Under the pieces are notes generated by a model, which ran no database searches, was not told the DNA's origin, and saw only the letters and a program-made list of their open reading frames with translations. Position numbers and translations under genes: made by a program. This document shows positions 34,105 to 41,334 of a stretch of 64,000 nt of DNA, piece by piece. Position 1 is the first letter of the stretch. The number at the start of each line of letters is the position of its first letter. Source of the DNA: JBEKCB01 sp052139675 (GTDB lineage Bacteria; Planctomycetota; Brocadiia; CAIUPP01); NCBI GenBank assembly GCA_052139675.1, contig JBKQWE010000026.1, positions 8,510-72,509 of the forward strand, given 5' to 3'.

Positions 34105-35013
34105 TCAATCCTCAAGGTTCAGCCGGCGCAGTTCCTCCGGCGCGAGTTGGACCTCCAGCGCCCGCAAGGCGCCGCGGAGATGATCGGCCGAGCTTGTCCC
34201 GATGATGCCGAAAGTCGGGAACGGCTGACAGAGCACGTAGGCGAGGGCGATGTTGATCGGCTGAACGCCGCGTTTTGCGGCCAGTTCCCTGGCGCGCGTC
34301 AGCCGCTGGAAATTGTCCTCGCTGTACCAGCAGCGGGCGAACTCCGGTTCCGAGCGGTCTCCCGGCTTCGCGCGCCCGGCGAAAAAGCCGCACGCCTGGC
34401 TCGACCAGGAGACGAGCGGCATCTGCGTGCGGCGGAACCACTCGCGCGAGGGCGCGTCGGACGAGGCGAGGCATCCGCTCACCGGCGCCTCGACCATCCG
34501 CGCGAGGCTGAAGTGGTTGCTGATCGCCGCAAAGCCGGCCAGGCCGCGCGAGCGCGCGTACTGGTTCGCGGCTTCGACGCGCTCGAGGCTCCAGTTCGAT
34601 CCGCCGATGACGCGCATCCGCCCGGCCCGCCGATGCTCATCCAGCGCATCCACGAATTCACCGACCGGGACCTCTGGGTTGTCGCGGTGGAGCATGTAGA
34701 GGTCCACGTAATCCGTCTGCAGGCGCTCCAGGCTCTCCATGAACTGAACGGTGAGGTCCTTCGGCGTGCAGAACGGCGTGTGCGCGCCCTTGTCGAGGAT
34801 GATGACCCGCCCGCGGATATCCCGGCTCTTCACCCACTGCCCGAGGGTTTTTTCGCACGCCCCGTAGCCGTAGATCCAGGCGGTGTCGAAGCAGTTCCCG
34901 CCGGAGTTGATGAACTCATCGTAGACCACTTCCGCGCGCGCCAGGTCCTGGATCGCGCCCATGACCACGCGCGAGACGGGCGCTTCGATCCCCGGTATCC
35001 GGCCGAATTTCAT
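34105..35013 (-). CDS. Aldo/keto reductase
   Basis: 302 aa from ATG 35013 (the frame is open 23 codons upstream). A TIM-barrel aldo/keto reductase with all four catalytic residues visible: Asp in NCFDTAWIYGYG, Tyr in the same segment, Lys in VIILDKGAHTP and His in YVDLYMLHRDNPEV. Later blocks are MRVIGGSNWSLERVEAANQY, IALAYVLCQPFPTFGIIGTS and ADHLRGALRALEVQLAPEEL, which bind NADPH. It reduces an aldehyde or ketone, probably of a sugar. First gene of the six-gene leftward operon; 21 bp before the ceramidase-like gene. Confidence 0.92.
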   Translation of the reverse strand: MKFGRIPGIEAPVSRVVMGAIQDLARAEVVYDEFINSGGNCFDTAWIYGYGACEKTLGQWVKSRDIRGRVIILDKGAHTPFCTPKDLTVQFMESLERLQTDYVDLYMLHRDNPEVPVGEFVDALDEHRRAGRMRVIGGSNWSLERVEAANQYARSRGLAGFAAISNHFSLARMVEAPVSGCLASSDAPSREWFRRTQMPLVSWSSQACGFFAGRAKPGDRSEPEFARCWYSEDNFQRLTRARELAAKRGVQPINIALAYVLCQPFPTFGIIGTSSADHLRGALRALEVQLAPEELRRLNLED

Positions 35014-35136
35014 ATGGCGGCCCTTTCCTGTGGCAATCACCTGCCGGGACCGGATACTAACCGCAGCCCGCCGATTATTCAAGCGGGCGGCGGCGCATAG
35101 GGGTTTTCCCTACGCCAAGAATGGGCGCGCGCCCGA

Positions 35137-35164
35137 TTGATCGCCGCCGCCGGTCTGGTAAGAT
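35137..35164 (+). promoter_or_regulatory. Candidate promoter for the small RNA
   Basis: -35 TTGATC (35137-35142), 16 bp, -10 TAAGAT (35159-35164); predicted start near 35171. Each hexamer matches four of six consensus positions, so this is moderate support. Confidence 0.42.
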
Positions 35165-35170
35165 GCCGAA

Positions 35171-35284
35171 TGTGGGGCGAGAGCCGGTCGCGAGGGTGTG
35201 CGGGAAGATGTGCGGGGGCAAACCCGGACGGCTGGATCGAAGCAAGGCGGTTCGACGTGGAAACGTCGAGCCGTCTTCTTTTTA
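35171..35284 (+). ncRNA. Candidate free-standing small RNA (~115 nt)
   Basis: A GC-rich, protein-free segment lies between a promoter-like pair and a near-ideal intrinsic terminator. Internal features are a GGGGGCAAACCC stretch (near 35213-35225), a small hairpin CCGG-ACGG-CTGG just after it, and AAGCAAGGC before the terminator. The next gene has its own promoter further right, so this is more likely a separate transcript than a leader. It does not match tmRNA, RNase P or the SRP RNA core that I know. Confidence 0.45.
35244..35284 (+). terminator. Strong intrinsic terminator
   Basis: A 15-bp stem (35244-35258 with 35263-35277, two G-U pairs) closed by a GGAA tetraloop and followed by CTTTTTAA. 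It ends the candidate small RNA and insulates the dehydrogenase promoter at 35390. Confidence 0.8.
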
Positions 35285-35389
35285 ACGGTCAGTTGGGCGC
35301 CTGCGGTTTGAGCGGTTCGGCCGGCCGAGGCGGCGGGCAGCAGGACAACCGGGATCGCCCGCTCCGGCGCGAATTCGATCCGCCGATTC

Positions 35390-35418
35390 TTGACAGGTAT
35401 GGACAGGCGGCGTAACAT
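35390..35418 (+). promoter_or_regulatory. Promoter for the 2-hydroxyacid dehydrogenase gene
   Basis: Perfect -35 TTGACA (35390-35395), 17 bp, -10 TAACAT (35413-35418). The predicted start near 35425 leaves a leader of about 22 bases containing the AAGGAG ribosome site. Confidence 0.65.
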
Positions 35419-35446
35419 GACGCGGATCAATTTTAAGGAGTCCGGC

Positions 35447-36454
35447 ATGAAGATGCGTTTCAGCGGCATAATGCCCCAAGGCATCGAGAAGCTGTTCGTC
35501 CGCGACGACCTGCGCAGCGTGATGGCCGAGTTCGGCAGCTACACCGCGCACGCGTTCGACGGGGGCGCCGATCACACGGCGGAGTTGATCCCGCTCCTGC
35601 GCGAGACGGACGTGGCGCTGACGGCGTGGAGCAGCCCGCGCCTGCCGCTCGACATCCTGCGCGATAAACCGCGGCGGCTGAAGTACGTCTGCAACGTCTC
35701 CGGCGGTCTCAAGGGCTGGATCCCCAGGGAATACATCGAGGCGGGAATCCTGGTGACGAACTGGGGCGACGGGCCGATGTGGTACCTGGCCGAGGGGAAC
35801 CTGACGCTGATCCTGGCCTGCACGCGCGAGATGCCGCGCCTGCGCCGCCACATGCTCGAGCAGCCGACGTGGCTGTACAACTACGCCTCGCCCTATCCGA
35901 CGCTCCGCCGGAAGACCGTCGGCTTCATGGGGTTCGGCGCGGTCGGGCGGCTGCTGCTCGGGCTGCTGGCGCCGTTCGAGGTCAAGGCCATCGCCTACGA
36001 TCCCTACGTCGCCGCGCTGCCCGAACCGGTCGCGCGCTGCGGGACGCTCGAGGAGCTTTTTGAGCAGTCCGACGTCCTCACCATCCAGGCTGGCCTGACG
36101 GAGGAGACCACCGGGCTGGTCGGGCGCGCGCTGCTCGACCGGCTCAAGCGCAACGCCATTTTCATCAACACCGCCCGCGGCAAGATCGTGCGGGAGAAGG
36201 AGCTGATCGAGTTCCTGCGGGCCCGGCCGGACGTGTTTGCGGGGCTGGACGTTTTCGAGCAGGAGCCTACGCCGAAGGATTCGCCGCTGCTGCAGATGGA
36301 CAACGTCATCTGCTATCCGCACAGCATCTGCGAGGTGGGCGAGGCGATGTTCGCGGAGTCCGCCAGCTACGCCGCGGCCAACATCCGCGCGTTCTGCACC
36401 GGCAAGCCGGTCGTCGCGCAGATCACGGCGGAGAAATACGGCCGCATGACGTAG
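35447..36454 (+). CDS. D-isomer-specific 2-hydroxyacid dehydrogenase family protein
   Basis: 335 aa from ATG 35447, with AAGGAG seven bases upstream. The NAD-binding loop is VGFMGFGAVGRLLLGL (~160-175). The catalytic set of the family is visible: Arg in INTARGKIV, Glu in LDVFEQEPTPKDSPL and His in VICYPHSICEV. The usual GTKTVAE-type helix before the cofactor domain is replaced by GPMWYLAEGNLTLILACTRE. It reduces a 2-keto acid or oxidises a 2-hydroxy acid with NAD(H); in this setting perhaps a sugar acid. Rightward, divergent from the six-gene operon; converges with the isomerase gene. Confidence 0.9.
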   Translation: MKMRFSGIMPQGIEKLFVRDDLRSVMAEFGSYTAHAFDGGADHTAELIPLLRETDVALTAWSSPRLPLDILRDKPRRLKYVCNVSGGLKGWIPREYIEAGILVTNWGDGPMWYLAEGNLTLILACTREMPRLRRHMLEQPTWLYNYASPYPTLRRKTVGFMGFGAVGRLLLGLLAPFEVKAIAYDPYVAALPEPVARCGTLEELFEQSDVLTIQAGLTEETTGLVGRALLDRLKRNAIFINTARGKIVREKELIEFLRARPDVFAGLDVFEQEPTPKDSPLLQMDNVICYPHSICEVGEAMFAESASYAAANIRAFCTGKPVVAQITAEKYGRMT

Positions 36455-36502
36455 GCGGCCGCACGGCGCGCGGCCGGAGGCTGAACTCTGCCGTCCTGCG
36501 CC

Positions 36503-37339
36503 TTATGCCTTTGCCTTCTTCGCCTTTCCCTTCGTCGCTTCCTTCAGCAGCTTGCGGGTGAGCTTGACGTAGACAGGGAAGGCGACTTCCGGCTCTTCCA
36601 GATCCGGTTCCCACTTCTTTTCCCACTCGAAAGACAGGTACCGGTCGTATCCGGTGCTCATGATCAGCGCGAGCAGTTTCTTCAGGTCCAACTGGCCGGT
36701 GCCGGGCAGCTTGCTCTTGATCTTCCCGTCCACCATGGCGGCGTCCTTGAAGTGGACGTGCATGAGGCAATCGCGGAGGGCGGCGCAGGTGATCTCCGGC
36801 GCTTCCGAGAAGTAGCCGTTGGCCGCGTCCCAGCAGGCGCCGACCCGCGGCGAGCCGACGGAGGCGATGAGGGCCTTCAGTCGAGCCCCGTTCGTCCAGT
36901 CGTCGTGCGTCTCCAGCGCGATGTTGACGCCGGTCTTCTCGGCAGCCCCGGCCACGCGCTTCACGCCTTCCGCCACGCGCGCCATGTTGGCCTTCTCGTC
37001 GAGCTGCTTGGAGAACACGCCGCCGAACAGCCGCAGCGTCGGGCAGCCGATGTCCTTCGCGGTCTCCAGGAAGCATTGCGCGAGCCGGATGCTCTCCTTG
37101 AGCTTGGCCGGATCGTCCATCGTGAAGCTGCTGTAGCCCATGATGGCGGCGATCTGGATGCCTTGCGAATCGAAGAGCTTGCGGATGCGCGCGCGCTCCG
37201 CAGGCGTCTCCTCCGGGCCGATGTGCTCGCCGGCGACGCCGCGCAGCTCGACGCCGTCGAAACCCATCGCCTTCGCGTTTGCGGCAATCTGCTCGAGCGT
37301 CCACTTGGGACATCCGAGCGTGGCAAAAGAAAGTTTCAT
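36503..37339 (-). CDS. Sugar phosphate isomerase/epimerase (xylose-isomerase-like TIM barrel)
   Basis: 278 aa from ATG 37339, with TTGGAGGAGA upstream; 30 upstream codons are open but unsupported. Barrel and metal-site segments: LSFATLGCPKWTLEQIAANA, GFDGVELRG, IQIAAIMGYSSF, CPTLRLFGGVF, GVNIALETHDDW (metal Glu), VGACWDAANGYF (Asp), LMHVHFKDA (His) and RYLSFEWEKKW (final Glu). This is the usual E/D/H/E arrangement of AP-endonuclease-2-type sugar epimerases. Substrate unknown. A Lys/Ala-rich tail (KEATKGKAKKAKA) ends the protein. Confidence 0.9.
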   Translation of the reverse strand: MKLSFATLGCPKWTLEQIAANAKAMGFDGVELRGVAGEHIGPEETPAERARIRKLFDSQGIQIAAIMGYSSFTMDDPAKLKESIRLAQCFLETAKDIGCPTLRLFGGVFSKQLDEKANMARVAEGVKRVAGAAEKTGVNIALETHDDWTNGARLKALIASVGSPRVGACWDAANGYFSEAPEITCAALRDCLMHVHFKDAAMVDGKIKSKLPGTGQLDLKKLLALIMSTGYDRYLSFEWEKKWEPDLEEPEVAFPVYVKLTRKLLKEATKGKAKKAKA

Positions 37340-37480
37340 GCGGTCTCCTCCAAGGAATCCCTGCCGGGGGCGGCGGTCGCGTCCCAAAAGCCGGTCAAAC
37401 GGGCAGCATCCTACGCCTGCCCGAATCACCTGTCAAGGAATGGAAGGCCAATTTTCTCGGAGTTTGGCGTTTCACGCACA

Positions 37481-37622
37481 AGTTCCATAACACGCGGTCA
37501 TTCCGAGCGCAGCGAGGAATCTCATACGCAGCGTGCGGGCAACGGTTTGTGGTATGAGACCCTTCGCTGCGCTCAGGGCGACGCAGTGTGGGCTTGTGCG
37601 CGTTGCTTCCGGAACACGATAT
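37481..37622 (+). repeat. Dispersed palindromic (MITE-like) repeat, copy 2
   Basis: About 142 bp. Starts AGTTCCATAACACGCGGTCA, continues TTCCGAGCGCAGCGAGGAAT, has the matching arm GAGACCCTTCGCTGCGCTCA and ends CGTTGCTTCCGGAACACGAT. The ends show a short inverted pair (GTTCC / GGAAC). Copy 3 at 56.7 kb matches over almost its full length in the opposite orientation. Confidence 0.8.
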
Positions 37623-37635
37623 TCGATGCGGCGGC

Positions 37636-38910
37636 TCACCGGCCGGCCTCGCGCTTCGGCCCGAAGCGGGCGACCCATGCAGGCGTGGCGACGAAGCCCA
37701 GGCCCTCCCAACTGGCCGGATCGGCGGTGGCTTCGATTTCAAAAAGCTTCCGCAGCGTCGGGTCATAAGGCGCCAGGGCGGTCCAGAGCAGGCCCGGCGG
37801 CACGCGCGCGGCGGGCTTCTCGCCATCAATCCGCTGGAATTCCGGGTTCTTGAGCTGCTGGTTCCACATGAAATCCCGGTTCGTGGCGATGAGGCGGGCG
37901 ATGTCTTCCTTCGTGAAGACCAGGCCATGCTCCCACGCCGCCGCGATCGCGTCCACGTCCAGCCGGTAGTAGCGGCCGTTCGGGTGCACGCCCACCCAGT
38001 GCTTGAGCGAGCCATCCGGCTTGTAGTCCCACGGGCCGGCCGGGTCCCAGTAGTTCCAGACGAAATACTTGCCGTTCTCGCGGAGCCTCATGCGCGACTT
38101 CTGCACGCGCATCCACTTCTCGACCCGTTCCCGGTAGATCGGTTTCTGCGTCACGTCGTACATGGCGATCATCCACAGGGTGATCGAGTTTTCCTTGTTG
38201 TCCGGCATGGAGACGCCGTCGGTTTTTCTCTGCTCGTATCCCTCGGTCCACTGGCCGGTCCGGCGGTCAATCCCGAAGGGCGGGATGACCCAGACCCCGC
38301 CGCCGTCCTTGGTCTCGCGCCAGGCGCCGCGCGATTCCCATTTCTCGAACGTGCGTTCGGCGAGCCGGATGTATTCCTCGGCCTTCGCACCGTATTCCTT
38401 CTTCAGGGCCGGCGACTTGAGGATCTCGCCGGCCATCAGCACGATGGGGCGAAAAAACCACGCGTCGCCCACCTCCGTATCCGTATAGCGCTCCTTCATG
38501 CCGTCGGGAAGGTACTCGAGGACGTCGCCGTTCTCATCCCTGGGCCAGCCGATGTACCCGTCCGGCTCCTTCACCCCGCGCTTCACCACGGAGTCGGTCC
38601 AGTCTATGAACCGGTCCACCCACTCGCGGTCGCCCGTGGCCATGTAGCCCTGGCAGAACCCGCTCAGGAACGGGCCGCCGACCACGTCGGCGATCGCCTC
38701 GCCCATGACCTGGTCGCACCAGCGCGTGCGGCTCTCGCGGAGGATGGTCTCCTTCCAACGCTGCATCCACTCCCTGGCGAGCGCCGGATCCATGCGCGCT
38801 CCTGCCGTCGCCGCGTCGTTCGTCTGGCCCTGGGCGATGGAGAAACTGCACGGAAGAATCCCCGCGAGGAGCAGTCCGCAGATCGCGCCGCCGTACAATC
38901 TACGTGTCAT
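37636..38910 (-). CDS. Secreted protein, family copy B3
   Basis: 424 aa from ATG 38910, with GGAAAGGG upstream. The signal peptide core is ICGLLLAGILPCSFSIAQGQ. It shares MDPALAREWMQRWKETILRE, GYMATGDREWVDRFIDWTDS, KEPDGYIGWPRDENGD, YLPDGMKERYTDTEVGD, FRPIVLMAGEILKSPALKKE, WNYWDPAGPWDYKPDGSLKH, WVGVHPNGRYYRLD and EHGLVFTKEDIARLIATNRD with B1 and B2. The early motif is altered (AIADVVGGPFLSGFCQGYMA instead of GFYYGYMA). It stands alone between repeat copy 2 and a 205-bp gap before the sulfatase-like gene. Function unknown. Confidence 0.87.
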   Translation of the reverse strand: MTRRLYGGAICGLLLAGILPCSFSIAQGQTNDAATAGARMDPALAREWMQRWKETILRESRTRWCDQVMGEAIADVVGGPFLSGFCQGYMATGDREWVDRFIDWTDSVVKRGVKEPDGYIGWPRDENGDVLEYLPDGMKERYTDTEVGDAWFFRPIVLMAGEILKSPALKKEYGAKAEEYIRLAERTFEKWESRGAWRETKDGGGVWVIPPFGIDRRTGQWTEGYEQRKTDGVSMPDNKENSITLWMIAMYDVTQKPIYRERVEKWMRVQKSRMRLRENGKYFVWNYWDPAGPWDYKPDGSLKHWVGVHPNGRYYRLDVDAIAAAWEHGLVFTKEDIARLIATNRDFMWNQQLKNPEFQRIDGEKPAARVPPGLLWTALAPYDPTLRKLFEIEATADPASWEGLGFVATPAWVARFGPKREAGR

Positions 38911-39115
38911 AGCGACCCTTTCCGATCCGTTCAACAAGCCGCGCCTTCATGCTGCGACAGGCTGACGCCAGCGAGCGACTTTACCACAGGGAACCGGCAA
39001 CCTCAATAGTCACGGCGCCGCGCGGCCGGCGATCAGCATGCGCGCGCCGCCGGGCTCCCGACCGGCCGGGATTGAGGTTCACCCGCCCCATGAGGACAAG
39101 GGAGGCTTCCGTCCT

Positions 39116-40528
39116 TCACTGCGTGTAGCCGAGGCTCTTCAGTTGTCTGAGCAGCTCCGGATCCGGTTCATTCGCTTTCCCCGTATTGACCTTGGCAATT
39201 GAGGTCGGCCCCGTCGTCAAGGCTCGGAGTGCGGCCTCCGGACAGGCTTTCTTCAGGTCCGCGCCGGCGACGACCTTTTCGCGGTCGCCTGTCACCTCTT
39301 CCAGTTGGGCTTCGGCAAGCGTTCCCGGCGTGCCCAAAAGCTTGTGATGGTCCCATCGAACCGCTCTCAAGTTACACTCAAACTCCGCCAGCTCGCTGTA
39401 GATCAGGCGCTCGGGGACCGGCTTGTCGCTCAGAATCATGGGCGACAGGTCAATCCCTTGAATCTTCGAGGGGCACGGCAGTTGGAGAAGCCCCAGCGCC
39501 GTCGGCATCAGGTCAACATGGCTGACGTTTCCGGCCACGCGCTTGCCGGCCGGGATGACACCCGGCAGCCGCATGATCAGCGGCGCGTGCAGTTCCTCTT
39601 CGTACAGGCTGTTGCCGTGGTAGAGCAGGCCATGTTCAAGAAATGCCTCGCCGTGATCGGACAAAACGATCACCAGCGTCTTCCCGGAAATCCCCAGGTC
39701 CTGAAGGAGTTGAAGGATCTTGCCGACATGCTCGTCCGTGAAGGCGATTCCCCCGTCGTAAAGAGCCTCCATATGCGCCAGGTCCCTGATCGAGATCCGC
39801 GACATGAGATCGTCTCGCTTCGCGCGCTGCATGATGGCGCGGCCGTTCTCCCGGCCTTTGTAATCGGGGTCGAATTTCCTGTCGAAGGGCGCGGGCGGAT
39901 AATAGTCGCTATGGCAGTCCCAATAGTGCAGGAAGAGGAAGAAGTTCTCCCGGGAATGCTTCTTGAGCCATTCCGTGGCCAGATCCGTAATCACGGGATT
40001 CCTGCGGACTGGGGGGGCGCGTAAAGCCGTCATCTTCAAGACCGTGAAGTCGTCATATGATTTGAAGCCGCGGTCGAATCCGAAGTGGTGATCCAGCGAG
40101 GGACCATTGATGAAGGCCTGCGTCAAGTATCCGATTTTGGCCAGACACTGCGCCAGCGTCGGAACGCCTTCGCCCAGTTGACTGCGAATGGTCTCCACGC
40201 CGTGGACGCTGGGATAAAGGGAGGTGAACATGCTCATGTGCGACGGCACCGTCCAGGACGACGCCGAGGTCAAGTTCTCAAAAAGGACCCCTTCCCTGGC
40301 CAGTTGGTCGAGATGGGGCGAGGTGTCCTGGTTATAGCCGTAGCATTTCAGGTGGTCGGCGCGCAGGGTATCTATCGAGATGATCAGCAGATTATACTTG
40401 ATCGGCGGCGGCGGCGCGGCGGGGCGCCGACAGTCAAGGCCGATGAAGGAAATCAACACCAGGCAGCACAGAAAGCCTCGGACGCAACGCGAGGCAAGCC
40501 CGGAAGATGCCGCTTGGGTGCGCATCAT
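39116..40528 (-). CDS. Sulfatase-like (alkaline phosphatase superfamily) membrane-anchored protein, copy 1
   Basis: 470 aa from ATG 40528 (GGAG upstream; ATG 40525 also possible). The N-terminal hydrophobic segment (FLCCLVLISFIGLDC) could be a lipoprotein signal or anchor. The sulfatase fold is clear: YNLLIISIDTLRADHLKCYG (metal Asp), SSWTVPSHMSMFTSLYPSVH (active site), FFLFLHYWDCHSDYYPP and LVIVLSDHGEAFLEHG (metal Asp/His). Sulfatases that form formylglycine carry C/S-x-P-S-R; here the nucleophile position is Thr in T-V-P-S-H, so a phosphatase or phospho-/sulfo-transferase role is possible. A close copy lies at 41335-42774. Substrate unknown. Confidence 0.87.
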   Translation of the reverse strand: MMRTQAASSGLASRCVRGFLCCLVLISFIGLDCRRPAAPPPPIKYNLLIISIDTLRADHLKCYGYNQDTSPHLDQLAREGVLFENLTSASSWTVPSHMSMFTSLYPSVHGVETIRSQLGEGVPTLAQCLAKIGYLTQAFINGPSLDHHFGFDRGFKSYDDFTVLKMTALRAPPVRRNPVITDLATEWLKKHSRENFFLFLHYWDCHSDYYPPAPFDRKFDPDYKGRENGRAIMQRAKRDDLMSRISIRDLAHMEALYDGGIAFTDEHVGKILQLLQDLGISGKTLVIVLSDHGEAFLEHGLLYHGNSLYEEELHAPLIMRLPGVIPAGKRVAGNVSHVDLMPTALGLLQLPCPSKIQGIDLSPMILSDKPVPERLIYSELAEFECNLRAVRWDHHKLLGTPGTLAEAQLEEVTGDREKVVAGADLKKACPEAALRALTTGPTSIAKVNTGKANEPDPELLRQLKSLGYTQ

Positions 40529-40829
40529 CGAGAAGCACTCCGATACTTCAGATTGACGGAGGCCGCCCAGACCAGACGCTCCGAAGGCAGCCGGCGCCGC
40601 CAACGGGATGACTTTACCACAAGGAACTAACCGCCGCAATGGTTCCGGCCGCGGGCGACCGAAGTTCCCGCAGCCTTTTCGGCAAAGCTCAGGCGATTGT
40701 CCCGATGTTTTTTCGTTGCCGTTTGGTATTCCGCGAAGTAGAATGCCGCGGAGTCGGGCGACGTGGCCACCGGCCGGCCGCCGGTCCGGGAAATCATCCG
40801 ACGGGTGTTATAACAGTGAGGGAACGGCC
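40529..40829. other. Divergent intergenic region
   Basis: Holds the leader of the leftward sulfatase-like gene and, to the right, a promoter for the small repeat protein (40716-40744). No gene seen. Confidence 0.55.
40716..40744 (+). promoter_or_regulatory. Promoter for the small repeat protein
   Basis: -35 TTGCCG (40716-40721), 17 bp, -10 TAGAAT (40739-40744), five of six consensus. The predicted start near 40751 leaves a leader of about 80 bases. Confidence 0.55.
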
Positions 40830-41297
40830 ATGACGACGGAAGAGCGGCTGGAGAAAGTGGAGAAGGAATCGGCCGCAGCGAAGCGGCAGCTTCGACGGCT
40901 GATGATCGGCGGGCCGATCGGGCTGGCATGCGTCGCAGTCCTCCTGGCGCTGTGGGCGCGGCCGGCGGAGGTGCAGGCGCGAAAATTCGTCCTGCTCGAC
41001 GAGAACGGCAAGACTCGCGCCCTGCTGGCCATGGAGGAGTTCGGGCCGAGGCTGAGCCTGGCCGACGCGCAAGGCAAGACCCGCGCCGCGCTGTGCGTGG
41101 CGAAGACCGGGCCGGTGTTGAACCTGTCCGACATGAACGGCACCGCCCGCGCCGGCCTCGCCGTGCTGAAGGATGGGCCGGTGCTGAACCTGGACTATGG
41201 GAACGGCAAGACCCGCGCCCTGCTGGCCGTGGAAGAGGGCGGACCGGGCATGCGGTTGTACGACGGGAACGACAAGATCCTCTGGTCCGCGCCGTAA
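40830..41297 (+). CDS. Single-span protein with ~22-residue repeats
   Basis: 155 aa from ATG 40830 with GAGGGAA upstream; the frame extends left without support. A charged, helical N-terminus (TTEERLEKVEKESAAAKRQL) and one membrane span (MIGGPIGLACVAVLLALWA) lead into four to five repeats of the pattern NGKTRALLAxEEFGPxLSLxD: ENGKTRALLAMEEFGPRLSL, AQGKTRAALCVAKTGPVLNL, MNGTARAGLAVLKDGPVLNL, GNGKTRALLAVEEGGPGMRL, DGNDKILWSAP. The alternating pattern suggests a small beta-solenoid outside the membrane. No function known. It lies between the two sulfatase-like genes, on the opposite strand. Confidence 0.78.
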   Translation: MTTEERLEKVEKESAAAKRQLRRLMIGGPIGLACVAVLLALWARPAEVQARKFVLLDENGKTRALLAMEEFGPRLSLADAQGKTRAALCVAKTGPVLNLSDMNGTARAGLAVLKDGPVLNLDYGNGKTRALLAVEEGGPGMRLYDGNDKILWSAP

Positions 41298-41334
41298 CGG
41301 TCGCGAGAACGGCGGCAGGGAACCCTTCCATCCT

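Larger units (their letters stand above)
35014..35446. other. Intergenic region between divergent genes
   Basis: Holds the candidate small RNA with its promoter and terminator (35137-35284) and the separate promoter of the 2-hydroxyacid dehydrogenase gene (35390-35418). Short open frames cross it but have no ribosome sites. Confidence 0.6.

Noticed and set aside
35205..35250. Possible c-di-GMP (GEMM) riboswitch because of GGGCAAACC
   Set aside because: The second conserved block and the tetraloop-receptor arrangement do not follow, and the downstream gene has its own promoter after the terminator.
35171..35284. SRP (4.5S) RNA or tmRNA
   Set aside because: The conserved SRP apical sequence (GGTCAGG / GGAAGCAG) and the tmRNA resume-codon region are not found.
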